A DNA stretch of 64,000 bases from Anthoceros angustus (lineage: Eukaryota > Streptophyta > Anthocerotopsida > Anthocerotales > Anthocerotaceae): NCBI GenBank assembly GCA_010909165.1, contig VJWM01000044.1:620001-684000 (forward strand), given 5' to 3'. The number at the start of each line of letters is the position of its first letter. Position 1 is the stretch's first letter. Below, piece after piece: positions 20,030-31,765 of the stretch. The notes under the pieces are model-generated. The model saw nothing but the letters and a program-made list of their open reading frames with translations, was not told the DNA's origin and made no database searches. The position numbers and the translations under genes are program-made.

Positions 20030-23000
20030 CCCTACTAGAAATGGCAGCCCATTCGATCATTGTTGCAATTTTATGTTACACTTTCAAATTGCAACAAGCT
20101 ATGTAGGCTTGGTATTAAGTTTGACACTATTCCCTTCTCATTTTGTCACCATCTTAACACGAACTCTCTCTCTCATCACCTCACCCTCCTAAGTACACCC
20201 TCTCTCACAAGCATTGTTTATGATTTCAAACATATACTATGCAAACCGCTTATGTTACTTCCTTTGTTACAATTTCATGTAACACTTTCCATTTGGAACA
20301 CTCATTAAGTTAGTTGGCTTGGTGTTAAGTTTGTGATACTCTTCTCCACCTTCTCTCACCATCTTAACAACATGCAAGTGGTCTGTTGACCTTACACCTC
20401 ACCATTAAGAGCTTAGCATTAAGTTTGTTGGCTTGGTGTTAAGTTTGTGATTTTCTTCTCCACCTTCTCTCACCATCTTAACAACTCGCTTTGGTCTCTC
20501 CTTTCACCTCACACTCCTAGTTAATGCTCGATGACACCCATTTTATAATTTTTCCCTCTTTGTGTTGCAACATGTGTTCCCTCTCACGCTACTATTTTAT
20601 TCTTCCCTCTTGCTTTTCCTACATGATGAACAAGAACTCTATCTCTCCCTTGGTTGTCATTCTCTTTCCATTTTGCCTCCTTTGCATAGCTATGCATTTA
20701 TAATCTACCTTCCCTCTTCAATGCACCCTTGTGTCCACATCCTTTTGTTTTAAGCTCCACATACAATTGAAAACTCTTGTTTTTACGATTATGTATAGTA
20801 GGATTCTAGATTATTTATATGTCTATCTATATATATGGTTTGTGCCCACTTGTTGTGTATATATATATATATATATATGAAATACGTATTTATATGTATA
20901 TATATGTATTTATACTTGTATATACTTGTAACCTAAACATAATATTATTTACCTATGTCTAAGTCTGGGTGCGAGGCTCACTCTGCTCGGAGGCAAGGAG
21001 GAGGCGGGGAGAGGAGGAGGAGGAGAGGAGGAAGGGAGAGGCAAGGAGGAAAAGGGGAGAGGGATGAGGAGAGGAGGAGGAGGAGGAGGAGGAGGAGGAG
21101 AGGAGGCGAGAGGGAAGGAGGAGGAGGGGAAGCGAAAGGAGGAGGGGAGATTATAAGGAGGAGGAGGGAAGATGGAAAAGAAGAGGAGCAAGAGGAGGGG
21201 GAGAAGGGGAGGAAGAGGAGGGGGAGATGGGAAGGAGGAGGAGGGGGAGAGGGAAAGGAAGAGGAGGAGGCCCGTTCCATGCTGTGATTTCCAGTCTCAA
21301 ATTTTCAGCTGATGCGTAACCAGTGTGACACGCGTTGGTGAAGGGATGGTGGCGGGCGGGATCACGTGTACACCGCGGATCTTGTACTTGCGAGCATTGC
21401 AAGGTCGCCAAGACTTGTTCCAATCGTGATTTCCTCTCAAATTTTCATTGTTGCGTAACTAGCTAGTGTGATTTGATGTTAGACAAGGCGATAGGCAAGG
21501 AGGAAAAGGGGAGAGGGATCGAGGTAGAGGAGGAGGAGGAGGAGGAGGAGGAGGAGGAGGAGGAGGAGGAGGAGGAGGAGGCGAGAGGAAGGAGGAGGAG
21601 CGAAAGGAGGAGGGGAGATTATAAGGAGGAGGAGGGAAGATGGAAAAGAAGAGGAGCAAGAGGAGGGGAGAGGGGAGGAAGAGGAGGGGAGATGGGAAGG
21701 AGGAGGGGGAGGGAAAGGAAGAGGAGGAGGCCCATTCCATGCCGTGATTTCAGTCTCAAATTTTCGATGCGCGTAACTAGTGACACGACGTTGGTGAAGG
21801 GATGGTGGCGGGGATCACGTGTCCGAAACAGATCTTGTACTTGCAGAGCATTGCAAGGTCGAGGCCAAGACTTGTTCCAATAATTGTGATTTCCTCTCAA
21901 ATTTTCATTGCGTAACTAGCTAGTGTGATTTGATGTTAGACAAGGCGATAGGCAAGGAGGAAAAGGGGAGAGGGATCCGAGGTAGAGGAGGAGGAGGAGG
22001 AGGAGGAGGGGAGAGGGAAGGAGGAGGAGGGGAAAGAAAGGAGGAGGGGAGATTATAAGGAGGAGGAGGGAAGATGGAAAAGAAGAGGAGCAAGAGGAGG
22101 GGAGAGGGGAGGAAGAGGAGGAGATGGGAAGGAGGAGGGGAGAGGGAAAGGAAGAGGAGGAGGCCCGCTCCAGTGATTTCAAGTAGACCCGCTCCATGCC
22201 GTGGATTTCGCCTCAAAATTTTCAGATGCGTAACAGTGTGACATGACGTTGGTGAAGGGATGGTGGCGGGATCACGTGTACCGCAAGCGATCTTGTACTT
22301 GCAGCATTGCAAGGTCGTGCCAAGACCGCTCCAATCCGTGATTTCCTCTCAAATTTTCAATTGTGTAACTAGCTAGTGTGATTTGATGTTAGACAAGGCG
22401 ATAGTAGCATGGCGGGGTGTCTGTGTACATGTACAATCGCAAGTAGTTGCAAGGTCGCCAAGACCCATTCCATTGTTATTTCCTATCTCAAATTTTCACC
22501 GATGCGTAACTGTACTATGATGTGAAGTTAGGGAAGGCGATGGAAGAATGGTGGGGTCTCATGTACATGTATAGCTGCAAGGTGAGGCCAAGACCCATTC
22601 CATGCTATGATTTCCTACCTCAAAATTTTATTTGATGCGTAACTGATGTGATGTGACATTAGAGAAGGCGATGTAGGGCGGGTCTTGGGTGAATAGGGAG
22701 TGACAAGGGCAGTAGGAGGGACGTGTTTGGAGGGCTGATCCGGTGTCAGAGCACAAAGAAGGGCGAGTGTAATCACACCAGCAAGTGACATGTGTTGAGT
22801 GTGGACAAGGAAAACGCAAGGGAGTGGAAGAGGCGTGGCGAGGGAGGATAGGAGGAGCAACCAACAGCAGCCATGGTCAAGGCAAGGCAAAAAGGCGTAA
22901 TGGACATGAGGCGCTTGTCTAGGGGAGAGAGAAGGAGGGAGGACTTGAGCCAAACAACCCCATGCCCGATAGCAAACATGGGTCCGCGTAGCACAAACTC

Positions 23001-23630
23001 GATACAAAAGGCACCGAGTGCTCAAGGACAAACCGGTAAACGACGTGGACGTGTACAAAGTATGCGTTATCCGTGGTGATATATGCTTATTTTATACAAA
23101 ATAGAATATGACCGTATATCACAGGAAATTACCGTATAGTATATGTCACCATGAACAATATGTGTATTTTACGAAGAATGTATTCGTACATGTATTTATG
23201 TATCTATGTATTTATATGGGTATCAGTATGAATACATGTATTTATGTATCTGTGTATTCATACGAGTATCAGTGGGAACTACTAAGTAAAACTAGGTATT
23301 CCATAGGGTAATAGTAGTAAAAGGAGGAAGGTAGATGGGGAGGAGGTTTGGTACCAAGCCTCCAAAAGTGTTACAAGACTTTTCTTGTAACACTTTATAT
23401 GTTGCAATCTTGTTGCAATGTTGAGAGAGGACAAAAGCACCTCTCACTTCATCTCAACATAATTGCAACACCATTGCAACATGGTTGCAACAAACGCTCC
23501 GTTTGGTTTCCAAGCCAAAGTGTAACAAGAGGCCCAAAAGTGTTACATGACCCCAAAATTGCAACATAAGTGTTACATCCAGGGTCCAAATCTTAACATA
23601 AAAGTGTAACATGGTACGCCATTTCTAGTA
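20030..23630 (+). mobile_element. CACTA-like DNA transposon, second copy (unit 1)
   Basis: Same termini, GAA flanks and internal order as 16162-19660. It arose by the local duplication rather than by a second transposition, since the flanking Copia sequence is duplicated with it. Confidence 0.82.
20955..22170. repeat. GGA-rich tandem repeats inside CACTA-like element, copy 2
   Basis: Repeat starts near 20960, 21470 and 21930, same structure as at 17090-18330. Purine block lengths differ between repeats and copies, as expected for a slippage-prone tract. Confidence 0.9.
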
Positions 23631-23837
23631 GAAATGACTAACCTTGGAGCACTTCACAGCCTGGGAATCCTTATTCGTAGGGATAGGAAAAGCAGATCTA
23701 TATCTCTCACACCTCGACACTGCTAGAGTGCCGAATGCCTGGCTTGAAGGATGCAAAACGTGACGCCATTGCCTTGTGGTGAAGTTTAGCAAGTCGATGA
23801 GTCCCGAAACACAAAAGGACATAGATGAAATGAGGTC

Positions 23838-24519
23838 ACCCCCTGTGAAGGGTGTTGGGAAACTAATCTATGCGCCCAACACCACAAGACCCGGTTGCCT
23901 ACACCACTAGCGTACTCGCAATATCTTGAAAATCTTGGTCAGACCCACTGGACAGGGGTTAAGAGAGTTGTTAGGTACCTAAAAGGAACATCAAACATAG
24001 GCTGAGACCGGACGTTCACATCGCCCCCTTTGCTGGGCCGGAGGCGATACAGTCGACTCGGGAGATGTTGATAACGAAGATCGGGTTTGAGCTGCGTCGT
24101 TATGGTAGCAGGAGGACCTATATGCTGGTCTAGCAAAAAGCAACCCACCGTTGCTACATCAAGCACCGAGGCTGAATATCGCGTTCTTACAGCTGCAGCC
24201 AAGGAGATTGCGTGGTGCAAATTGATGTTCAAGGAACTTGGGCCACTTCCATGTACCATGATAAAGACGGACAACCGGTCAATGAACTTGGCTAAAATCA
24301 CAGATTCCACTCTCGCATCGAAGCACATGGAGGTGGAGTATCATTTTATCAGGGACCTCATCAAGTCAGGACAAATCACGCTGGAATATATACCAACCGC
24401 AGAAAATCCAGCAGATGTGTTCACTAAGCCCCTCAGTAGGGATGCACACTACAGACATATGAGAAGTCTGGGCATGGGCAGCCATGAAGGCTACCCAGAG
24501 GCCCTACCTACCAAACCCT
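23838..24519 (+). pseudogene. Copia reverse transcriptase end and RNase H (unit 1)
   Basis: Continues the frame interrupted by the CACTA-like element: RVVRYLKGTSNIG near 23970, then WSSKKQPTVATSSTEAEYR, LAKITDSTLASKHMEVEYHF and PADVFTKPLSRDAHY. Codons 24087-24521 are open for 144 residues to the natural end of the Copia polyprotein. The catalytic pattern (TEAEY, DN.S) is present. Upstream frame breaks make the whole polyprotein inactive. Confidence 0.85.
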
Positions 24520-25466
24520 AGCCTACAAAGCTAGGTGCAATAATCATCTCATCATCTGAACCATCTGTGCCATAATCCACAGGAGACTCAAATGATCTCA
24601 TGCTGACTGAAGGGGAAGAGTCTGAAATTTGCTCCCATGAAGCAGGTTTAACAGACTCCGAACTGAAAGTCTTCCCACCAGAGCGAGGTGAATTTCTGGC
24701 CTTTCTCTCCTGGTAGGAGATCTTCTCCTTAGTCTCCTGGCTCTCTTCTTCATCAAGGCGTTCCTCAGACCCTGTCGAAGTGAGTGGGAGCAAGCACACA
24801 AACATGGTTAGGTACAGACACAAGGATACAAGCGGGGGCTGCAGAAATGAGCTTGTTCAAGCTAAATAAGGCAACAGGGAAGATTGCCACAAATGATTCG
24901 CAACTTCGCGAACCGAACGTGTTTGTCAAAGCACAGGAAATTCGGACACGCGTGTATCATCTTGAGACTGTGGTTATGCACTTGTACCAAATTGGGCTTC
25001 CGGCACGAGCCGAGCCAAGGGTGACTATTCTCGTCTCCGACAAAATACCTTTGGGCTCAGGAAATCTGGGTGGTGCAGGAGGGTGTGGTTCTCCAGAGGC
25101 ATGAAACTCACCTCTCTCACACTGGGCATCAAATGTAGCTCGAGCTGAAACAACAGTGCTGGGGTGCGGGGCAGCGGTGTGGACCTCCCATTTCAGCTCT
25201 TCTGCGAGGCCGTGGCCTCGCTGCTGCGACGATGGGTACCATGGCAGCTCCTCAAGCACAACTTTTGTTGTTCCTTTAGGCCTGACCCTAGGGCAGCCCG
25301 GCCGCCAGTTGCTCACTTTCTTTGCCCGCCGCTCGCTCTTCACTTCAGCTCGTGCGGAGGAGGCAGTCGTTCTAGCCGCAGGTGCGAACCTGCCTAGAGC
25401 ATCCCTCTGGTAGACACGGCGCTTTGCAGGTGAACTCAGATCGGCAGACTCAGAAGATGAAGACAT
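24518..25466 (-). CDS. Antisense ORF pair between Copia pol and 3' LTR (unit 1)
   Basis: Two open stretches run opposite to the retrotransposon between the end of RNase H and the 3' LTR. The first, 24957-25466, is 170 codons (start MSSSSESADLSSPAKRRVYQ): Ser/Ala-rich, basic, proline-rich near its end. The second, 24518-24823, reads GSEERLDEEESQETKEK, then KPASWEQISDSSP, ending IIAPSFVG; it is acidic and follows a plausible acceptor (TTCGACAG). A spliced two-exon antisense gene is possible. Both recur in unit 2 (53520-54347) with frame breaks. No known domain recognised. Antisense ORFs in this position are known in some plant LTR retrotransposons; a captured gene fragment is the alternative. 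Confidence 0.45.
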
Positions 25467-25725
25467 CCTGGCTAGGCACCTCAGTATACGCTCCAGGACT
25501 CGTGACAGAATGAAGACGGGAACGTAAAAGCAAGCTAATATGCTCATGGCACACCTGTAAGGGACCGCCTTCACACAGAGCTGTTTCATTACGCTCTGTT
25601 GGGGCCGGTTGCCTGGGGTTGTCAACCTGGTACACACACACGCACTCGAGCTCAATAGCTGCAGTCTTCACAAGGTGCTCGCGGAGAAGAAGACTGTACA
25701 CTATGCAATAATCAACAAGTGGGAG

Positions 25726-25980
25726 TATTGAAGATAGGGTGTTGAGTTATTACATAGAGTTTTAATATATCTGGTTATATAGTATGTGTATATATATAGC
25801 TTTATTTAAATAGCTTACCCTTTCATTAGGGTTGCGTCCCTAGGCCAAAGGTCATGTCTCTTGGCTACTAGAATAAGTCTAGTTGCTACAATTAATACTC
25901 ACTTATGTCTTTATGCACATATATACAATAATGTAATTGATAAATACTCAATTGGTTTGCACCATTATCATATTTCCACA
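25726..25980 (+). repeat. 3' LTR of AGATT Copia, unit 1
   Basis: Begins TATTGAAGATAGGG directly after the purine tract AAGTGGGAG and ends TTCCACA; the target duplication AGATT follows at 25981-25985. Contains the same TATATATAGC and AATAGC segments as the 5' LTR. Confidence 0.9.
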
Positions 25981-27965
25981 AGATTCTCCTATAGCTGGGC
26001 ATGCCTGGTTGCTTGCTGCGCCGTCCCCATCGCGAGGTCGTCCAGCCTGGCCCTGGCCGAGTCTCGTGAAGCCGTTAAGGCAGCTTCCGCTACCTCCTGA
26101 AGTCGTTGCCTCTCCTTGGCGCGCTCCTCCTGCTGCTGCTTTTGCAGCTCTGCCAACTTTCCGGCCATGGACCGGAGTTCTCCTTTTGCCTTCCGTAGGC
26201 GGATCAGCTTCTTCCTTTAGAGCCCTCTCCGCCTGCCATTTTCTCCTTCAGGCCGCCATATCCAGCTTCTAGCCTTGTAACTCCGGACGCCAAATGTCGA
26301 GCCTTGTTCCAGCTGGCGACGTTTTGCTCCTCGGCCACGGCTGACTCTCCTCCGCCCTCCAGCAGAGCTGGAGTCACTCTATCTCCCGCTCATGATCCTC
26401 AATTCGTCCTTGGAGGAGTCCATTCCGTTCTTCCACTACCCAGAGTCACAGCTCCAGAGTCTCTTTCTAGCCCTCCAACTCTTGGCGCTCTCCTTCCAAA
26501 TCCTGGAGCTACAGTCGGAGGTCCCCCAACTCTTTGGCGCTCGCTTCCATCTCCTCACCACGGGCCACGCAAGCTTGCTTTGCGGCCGCCGCCCGCCTTC
26601 GTGCTTGCTGGCCGCCCGCCGCCTCCCTCCATCTATTCCTATCCCGACTAGTGGTCCCGGTCTTGGCGTGCCTCCTCTCGCCCCTTCACCGAGCCTCCGG
26701 CTTGCCCTCCGCTTCCTCTCTTGCCACTTCCCTTCTCCGTCATAGGTCCTCCGCCTTGCCTCCGCCTCTCTTGCCACTTCTCCGGCCATAGGTCCTCCGC
26801 CTTGCCTCCCGAGCATGCTTCATTGCTCAGATAGCCGAGCACCTTGGCCCTGTCCTGCTGGGCGGACCTTGCCTCTGTTTCGACGGTTCGGCGCTTCTCC
26901 TCCTCGACCCTAGCGAGGGACTCCGCCTTCCTCTTAGCAGCTTGTGCTGCCTCCCCCTGGCCTTGGAGCTCCACCATTCGCCTTCGGGTGGCCTCCACTT
27001 CTTGGGTCTTCTCTCCTGTCCCGCAGAGTCCCCAAAGCATGCCGTCCATGACGGCCACCAAAACTCGCCGTGTCTCCTCCACGGCCACCGCTAGAGACCC
27101 CAAGAAGTCCGGCTGAGGCGAGGGCCTCCCGGTCCGTTAAGGACCGCGATATCAGGCCCCGAGCGAGTCCGGATTAGGGACTCCTTACTCAATCGGGACC
27201 TCGTCCTGTCCGCCCCAAGCCTCCACTTGGCTCTTTTCGCTAGCTCCTTCTCCGCACGCTCGCTTGGGGTCCGGGAGGAGGCGAGGGAGTCAGAATCGCC
27301 CGCTTCCCCTGCGTAGGGGATAAGACGTCGGGGTTTTGCCAGGACTGCGCCTTGGCGGCATCATGTTCCACCCTCCTCACCGCCTCTTCGCCTCCTGCCA
27401 CCTGGCAAAGGTGGGCACCGAGCCGCCCTTGGGACGGAATTGGGCGCCTGCTTCCTCTTCTTCGCTTCCTCCAGTCCGCTCAGGCTTGGCGGCTTGGTTC
27501 GGGCGGGTTGCGGGGCCGGACGAGGGCTACCATCTCCATCCCCGCCGAGTAGCCCCCGAGGATGGCTGCTCGTGGGGAACCAAGAGAAGGGAAGCGGGAA
27601 TATCCTCCCATACTTCCTTGGAGGAGAGGGGTCCGCCTCCACGATGGAGTCCGGAATTCCCTCCCAGGCCTCGTCTTCTTGGGTGCGCCTTGCCTTGGGC
27701 GGGCGGCCCTTCGATTCTCGCTCTTTCCTCCCGCTCGCCTTGGCAGAGTCGCCAGCCCTTCCGGGCGCCGCTCCTCCTCCCTTCCTTTAGAAGGTTGAGG
27801 TGTCCCCACATGGACAATCAACGAGACAACGCCAACGAGGGTGGCCTGCTCCTCAACTTCCTCGACTCCCAGACACACGAGCGAAGATGATCCGCCTCCA
27901 ATCCGCCCTCTTGCCCCTCTAAAGGGCGTGTAGGAAGACCGCTGGTGACCACATGGGTACTGCAC
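25981..27965 (-). mobile_element. Element E, inverted copy, central part (unit 1)
   Basis: Continuation of the inverted E copy beyond the AGATT Copia. Minus-strand frames of 151 codons (26648-27103; AVAVEETRRVLVAVMDGML, then RMVELQGQGEAAQAAKRKAE) and 161 codons (27480-27965) are homologous in order to the plus copy: the KYGRIFPLP segment here corresponds to KYGKKFPLL there. Helical, Glu/Arg/Ala-rich, no enzyme motif. Confidence 0.65.
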
Positions 27966-30239
27966 TTCTGAAAGGAGTGTTTTTTGTTTTGTGTTTAAGT
28001 TGTGAGAATCGTGTGGAGTTGGAATGTGAAGTAGGTTAGGAAATAAGAAAAGTCTACTAGAGCCTAGTAGGAGGAAGAGAGTCTAGTCCCGATCCCGGAT
28101 GTAACCTTGAGGGTTGGTCTCGGCCGGTTGCTAACGCAGTTGCTAGGGCCGTTGCTAGCAGGACTGTTGCTATGATGACAACAACCGACGGAGCCTGCTA
28201 TGGTAGCAACCAAGTCGGAGTTATTTTCCGATAAATTCGGAAACCTATTTGGGCGAAATCACAGGAAATACCCGAACGGGAAGTAACAGGGGAAACATGG
28301 AGGTACTTGATCCATGCCTTGACGGGCACCGGATCCTACCTATGGGTTGGACTCTTATGGAGGAGACTTTCACCGACCCATCCAGGATTCAAGAGCTCAC
28401 CGAGGAGGAGTACTGTGCTATGTCATGAGCACAAGAGAGGGAGGAGTCCAGCCGAGGAGGTGGAGATTTTGTGGGAGAGTTTGCCCAACCAGCCAAGAGG
28501 GAGGAGAGCAAGAGGAAAGCATGGGGATAGGAGGCCTAGGAGGCCTAGGAGAGATAATAGGGGTAAGTGACCTGAAATAGTCAGGCCCATGTGCTATAGA
28601 TAGATCAGAATCTTATCTTCTCTCTTAGTGGATGTAATTAAGAGATAGGCCTCTAGGACTGTAGGCTAAGACCGATTGGTATTTTTGGCAAGCCAAGCTA
28701 CTTTTGTAATGATCTTGGGTATAAGAGGCAGCCCTCTTGATGAAATGTAAGCAATGTTGGTTTAAGGTCTTGGTGTTTAATGAGCACGGGGTTTGGGGGT
28801 ACCAGATCCAAAGGTCGTAAGTCTAGACAATGCTTTGTCACAGGAGAAGCCAAGAAGACCACTGTTGCCTAGATCGTGGCGGATCCGCAAGGGTGGTGGA
28901 AAGCAAGGGAGGGAGCCTTGAGGTCTCCTTGGAGGGAGTTTCCAAGGTCAAGAGGAAGGGGTTGTGAAGCCGGGAGGCTGTCCAGACTCTTCCTCATTCC
29001 CTTCGCCTAGTCTAGTACTCACCTTGTGTTTTGAGTTTCGTGTGTTGGAGGTCGGGTGTTTGGGAGAAGAGAGGCGGGAGCCCGTGTGTGAGGAGAAGAC
29101 AAGGCGGGAGCCTGTGTGTGGAGGAGAAGTCAAGGAAAGTCAAGTGAGTTGGAGGCCCGTGGGCTTGTGTGTTTGGAAAATGAGAGGAAAAGTGAACTGT
29201 GAGAGAAGTGGAGAATCTGGACATGGAGAGTTGCTGATTGGCTGTTTGAGAGGAGTAAGAAGGACTGAGAAGTCTGTAAGTGATGTTTGTGTTGAAGAAG
29301 AGAGCCGTGAGTGGAGGTTGAAGATCCGTGAGTGGATGGGACGGAATGATTGCGGGGTAGCAACAAGTATTTTGAGAGTTGGTGAAGTGCTGTAAGGGCC
29401 TGGATGAGAACCTTGTAAGGACCGGAGAGGTGCCGTGAGTCAGTGAAAGTGGAGATTGAATGGGGCGGTGAGGTGTGAGAACAAGGAGAGTTGAAGAGAG
29501 TTCTTTGGGAGACTTGGAGAGTGTGGGGAGGATCATGAGAGGCACCTCAAGGGGCTGTGAGAGCCTGGAGAGGTCTCAGTATGGAGCTTGGAAGGTGAGC
29601 TGAAAGGCTGGAGGAGAGACAAGGAAGTCTCAAGAAGTGCCGCAAGAGAAAGGGGTAGTTTGTGAGCTGCAACCCTTTATGCCGTGGAGTTGTCCTAGGT
29701 TTAGGTTTAGAGATTAGGTTAGGGCCGGCCGCTTAGGTTGTCCATAAATAGTGTGTGGAAAAGGTGACACGTGGCTAACTCGATTGGTGGATCTAACTTT
29801 GTGGATAGATAAGAGAGGGTGTCCAACCTTATCCACTTGGATCCCCAAGTGGGTCCCACCTTCTATTAATAGCCGACCGATCCCAAGGTGGACCCCACTG
29901 CTAAAATAGAGGGTGGTTGCTAAGATAGCAACCGGTCTGCTGCAAGGTAGCAACAGGTCAGCGTGGCTAAGATAGCCAGTCCGAGTGTTGTTAGGATAGT
30001 AGCCCGTCTCAGAATCGCTAGATGTTTGGTGTGTCTGTGTTTGGTTGGATTGGCTATGTTTTGGTTGTCTTGACACGAAATCACTCCCTTGGGTACGAAT
30101 ATCAAGTCTACAACGATGAAGAGGGTAAATGTGGCCTCTTTGTGACCACTTGGTTTAGAAAATCACTCCACAAAGACCAACAAATTGTCACCAAGGTGGT
30201 CTACCTTGGTGAGCATGTTCCAAAGGGACGATAATCTTA
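27966..30239 (+). mobile_element. Insertion F within element E (unit 1)
   Basis: About 2.27 kb separating two parts of the inverted E copy. Both ends are rich in short GTTGCTA and TAGCAAC motifs (about 28125-28210 and 29915-29990), a subterminal-repeat arrangement seen in DNA transposons. Exact termini and a target duplication could not be fixed. It holds a small plus-strand ORF, a splice-donor-like GGTAAGTGA and a G-rich region (28900-29650). Confidence 0.45.
28297..28567 (+). pseudogene. Small acidic/basic ORF in insertion F (unit 1), broken
   Basis: Corresponds to the 92-codon frame in unit 2 (57147-57425). Here the frame is broken: MEVLDPC starts at 28297, and the SSEEVEILWESLPNQP-like segment lies in another frame. 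See unit 2 for the readable version. Confidence 0.35.
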
Positions 30240-31340
30240 CATCGCCTCACTCGGCCGATCCAAAGAAGTCCGACATGAGTCATTTGTTGGAGGACCGCTG
30301 CGTCCCCGGCCTCAAGAGGGCCACCTTAGAGGTCTCCACATTCCCCTTCACCTTTAGGGGCTCCGGCACTACGCCCCCTACCTCCTCTGCTGGGCGATCA
30401 TAGACCGCCCTAAGGACTTCCACAGTCCACCTCCTCGGGTCCTCCCGCAAACTCTTAGAGCGGACAAACTTGGTGGCCGCCGCCAACATCTTTCGGGCGT
30501 ATTCCCGGACCAACGCCACGCTATCAAAGGTCCGTACTGCCTAGAAAATATCTAGGTGCCACTCCTACACCAACTCCTCCACCTTGGCCAGCCAGGGATC
30601 AAAATCAGGGTAGCACCTTGTGACGATGTTCTTCTCTACCAGGCGCCAGGGCTCCCATACCTCCGCCGCCTTCTTGGGTCCCATGCTTGCACTTGGTGAT
30701 CACGAGGGATGGTGGGCAGGATACTCCGCCAAGTTCAAGTGATGAGCGCAGCTCAAGGCGGTCACGCTTGGCGTCAAGAGAAGGCGCCAAAGAACGGGAT
30801 GTCTGAGCGCGAGCGACCGCGAAAACTGCTGAGAAGATGGTCGAGAGAATGGCCTTCCTCGGAAGGCCGAGTAATCCGGCGCTGGAGACGCCTCGCCGCC
30901 AAGAATCGCCAGAGTCCTGCATCGTGTACTCTAGCTTTATGTCGCCGCCTTCTTGGCGCATGTCCTTGGGTCGTGGTTACCTGCCTATAACGGCCACGAC
31001 AACTCGCGGTCCCGTCCTCATGCCCGCCCTCCTCTCAAAGACCGTACACGTGGCCCTCTTACCTATTACGCTCCACCTCTTTTTCGCAGTTACCTTTCCC
31101 ATCGAACTTACCGTGTTCTACTCCGGAGTTTAGTCCAGAGTAGCCTACTCCGGAGCTTAGTCCGGAGTGGCCCACCCGGAGCGTCCCGCGTACCCGACCC
31201 CATCTCCTTCTGCCGTCCATCGCCATTGTCCATCGCCATTCCCCCTATTCAATCTTATTTCCCTGTTTCCGCCTTATTTTCCACCCACACACTAACGAAA
31301 ACCAAAAAAACTGCCTATTACCTTGCTAAGGGGAGTCCAC
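30240..31340 (-). mobile_element. Element E, inverted copy, proximal end (unit 1)
   Basis: Ends on the plus strand with GGGGAGTCCAC at 31340, the reverse complement of the E start (TGTGGACT...CCCCTT). The next 200 bases on the minus strand (poly-T-like GTTTTTTTGG, GGAAATAAG, CTCCGGA repeats) match 7520-7680 of the plus copy. It abuts a Copia RNase H fragment at 31341. Confidence 0.65.
30280..30684 (-). pseudogene. 134-codon ORF at the start of element E (unit 1), two in-frame stops
   Basis: Reads MGPKKAAEVWEPWRLVEKNI, then TFDSVALVREYARKMLAAAT, PRRWTVEVLRAVYDRPAEEV and a Thr/Ser-rich tail ending QRSSNK. Two TAG codons interrupt it (after VEELV and LDIF). The 80 codons after the second stop are open (30280-30519) and recur intact in their C-terminal half in unit 2. 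Helical, basic, no recognised domain; not found in the plus E copy. Confidence 0.4.
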
Positions 31341-31744
31341 GCTTCCTTGTCCATGGATCCATGCAAACCGCCATAGCACTCTTCTCCACCGAATTTGAGT
31401 ACATGGCTGCGATGCTTGCCACCAAGCGCATTGTTGACCGCATCAGGCTCCTTGATGAACTTGGTGTGATGCATGAGAAGCCAGTGGTCATCAAGATAGA
31501 CAACCAATCTGCTCTCGCTCTTCCCGACAACCCGAAGTTTAGTTCCAGGTGCAAGCACATCGATCTCCAATATCACTATGTGTGCGAGAAATGTGCATCA
31601 AGAGACGTGCGACTCGAGCATTGCCCGACAGAGCTTATGGGGGCAGACATCTTGACTAAGAGCCTGCCTCGTGACAAACACCTAGTCCGTATAGCCCTAC
31701 TAGGAGTTAGTGGTCTTCCTTATCAAGATGATAAGCTAGCCTAA
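31341..31744 (+). pseudogene. Copia RNase H 3' end (third Copia family), unit 1
   Basis: MQTAIALFSTEFEYMAAMLA, then VVIKIDNQSALALPDNPKF, HIDLQYHYVCEKCASRD and DILTKSLPRDKHLV are the standard RNase H and C-terminal motifs of Ty1/copia polyproteins. It is open to its natural stop at 31744. The upstream part was removed or displaced by the E insertion ending at 31340. Confidence 0.85.
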
Positions 31745-31765
31745 CATACTTAGCCTGAGGGGGAG

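Larger units (their letters stand above)
19875..23837 (+). repeat. Local tandem duplication, second copy (unit 1)
   Basis: 3,963 bp, collinear with 16015-19874, with numerous small indels between the two copies. Confidence 0.9.
12559..25980 (+). mobile_element. AGATT Copia LTR retrotransposon with nested insertions (unit 1)
   Basis: A Ty1/copia element in plus orientation inserted into the inverted E copy. LTRs of about 255-261 bp bound it, a primer-binding site follows the left LTR and a purine tract (AAGTGGGAG) precedes the right one. The right flank is AGATT (25981-25985); the left flank of the unit 2 copy is also AGATT. Order: gag, protease, pre-integrase, reverse transcriptase, RNase H, as expected for Copia. 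The integrase core is missing. The length of 13.4 kb comes from a nested CACTA-like element that was then duplicated together with its flanks. Confidence 0.9.

Noticed and set aside
17090-22170. Regular repeats considered as a CRISPR array
   Set aside because: Units are about 470 bp, purine-rich and direct, with no short repeat-spacer structure; the DNA is eukaryotic.
17094-22312. Many long minus-strand Ser/Pro/Leu ORFs and plus-strand Glu/Arg/Gly ORFs over the purine arrays
   Set aside because: They follow from GGA-rich composition, which removes stop codons in several frames; they vary with repeat length and have no conserved start.
26304-27890. Plus-strand Pro/Ser-rich ORFs of 115-184 codons
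   Set aside because: They oppose the helical E coding frames on the minus strand, which match the plus E copy in order; the plus frames are not shared.
30953-31744. 263-codon plus-strand ORF as a single gene
   Set aside because: Its first half reads through the end of element E in antisense; only the last 130 codons are the Copia RNase H.
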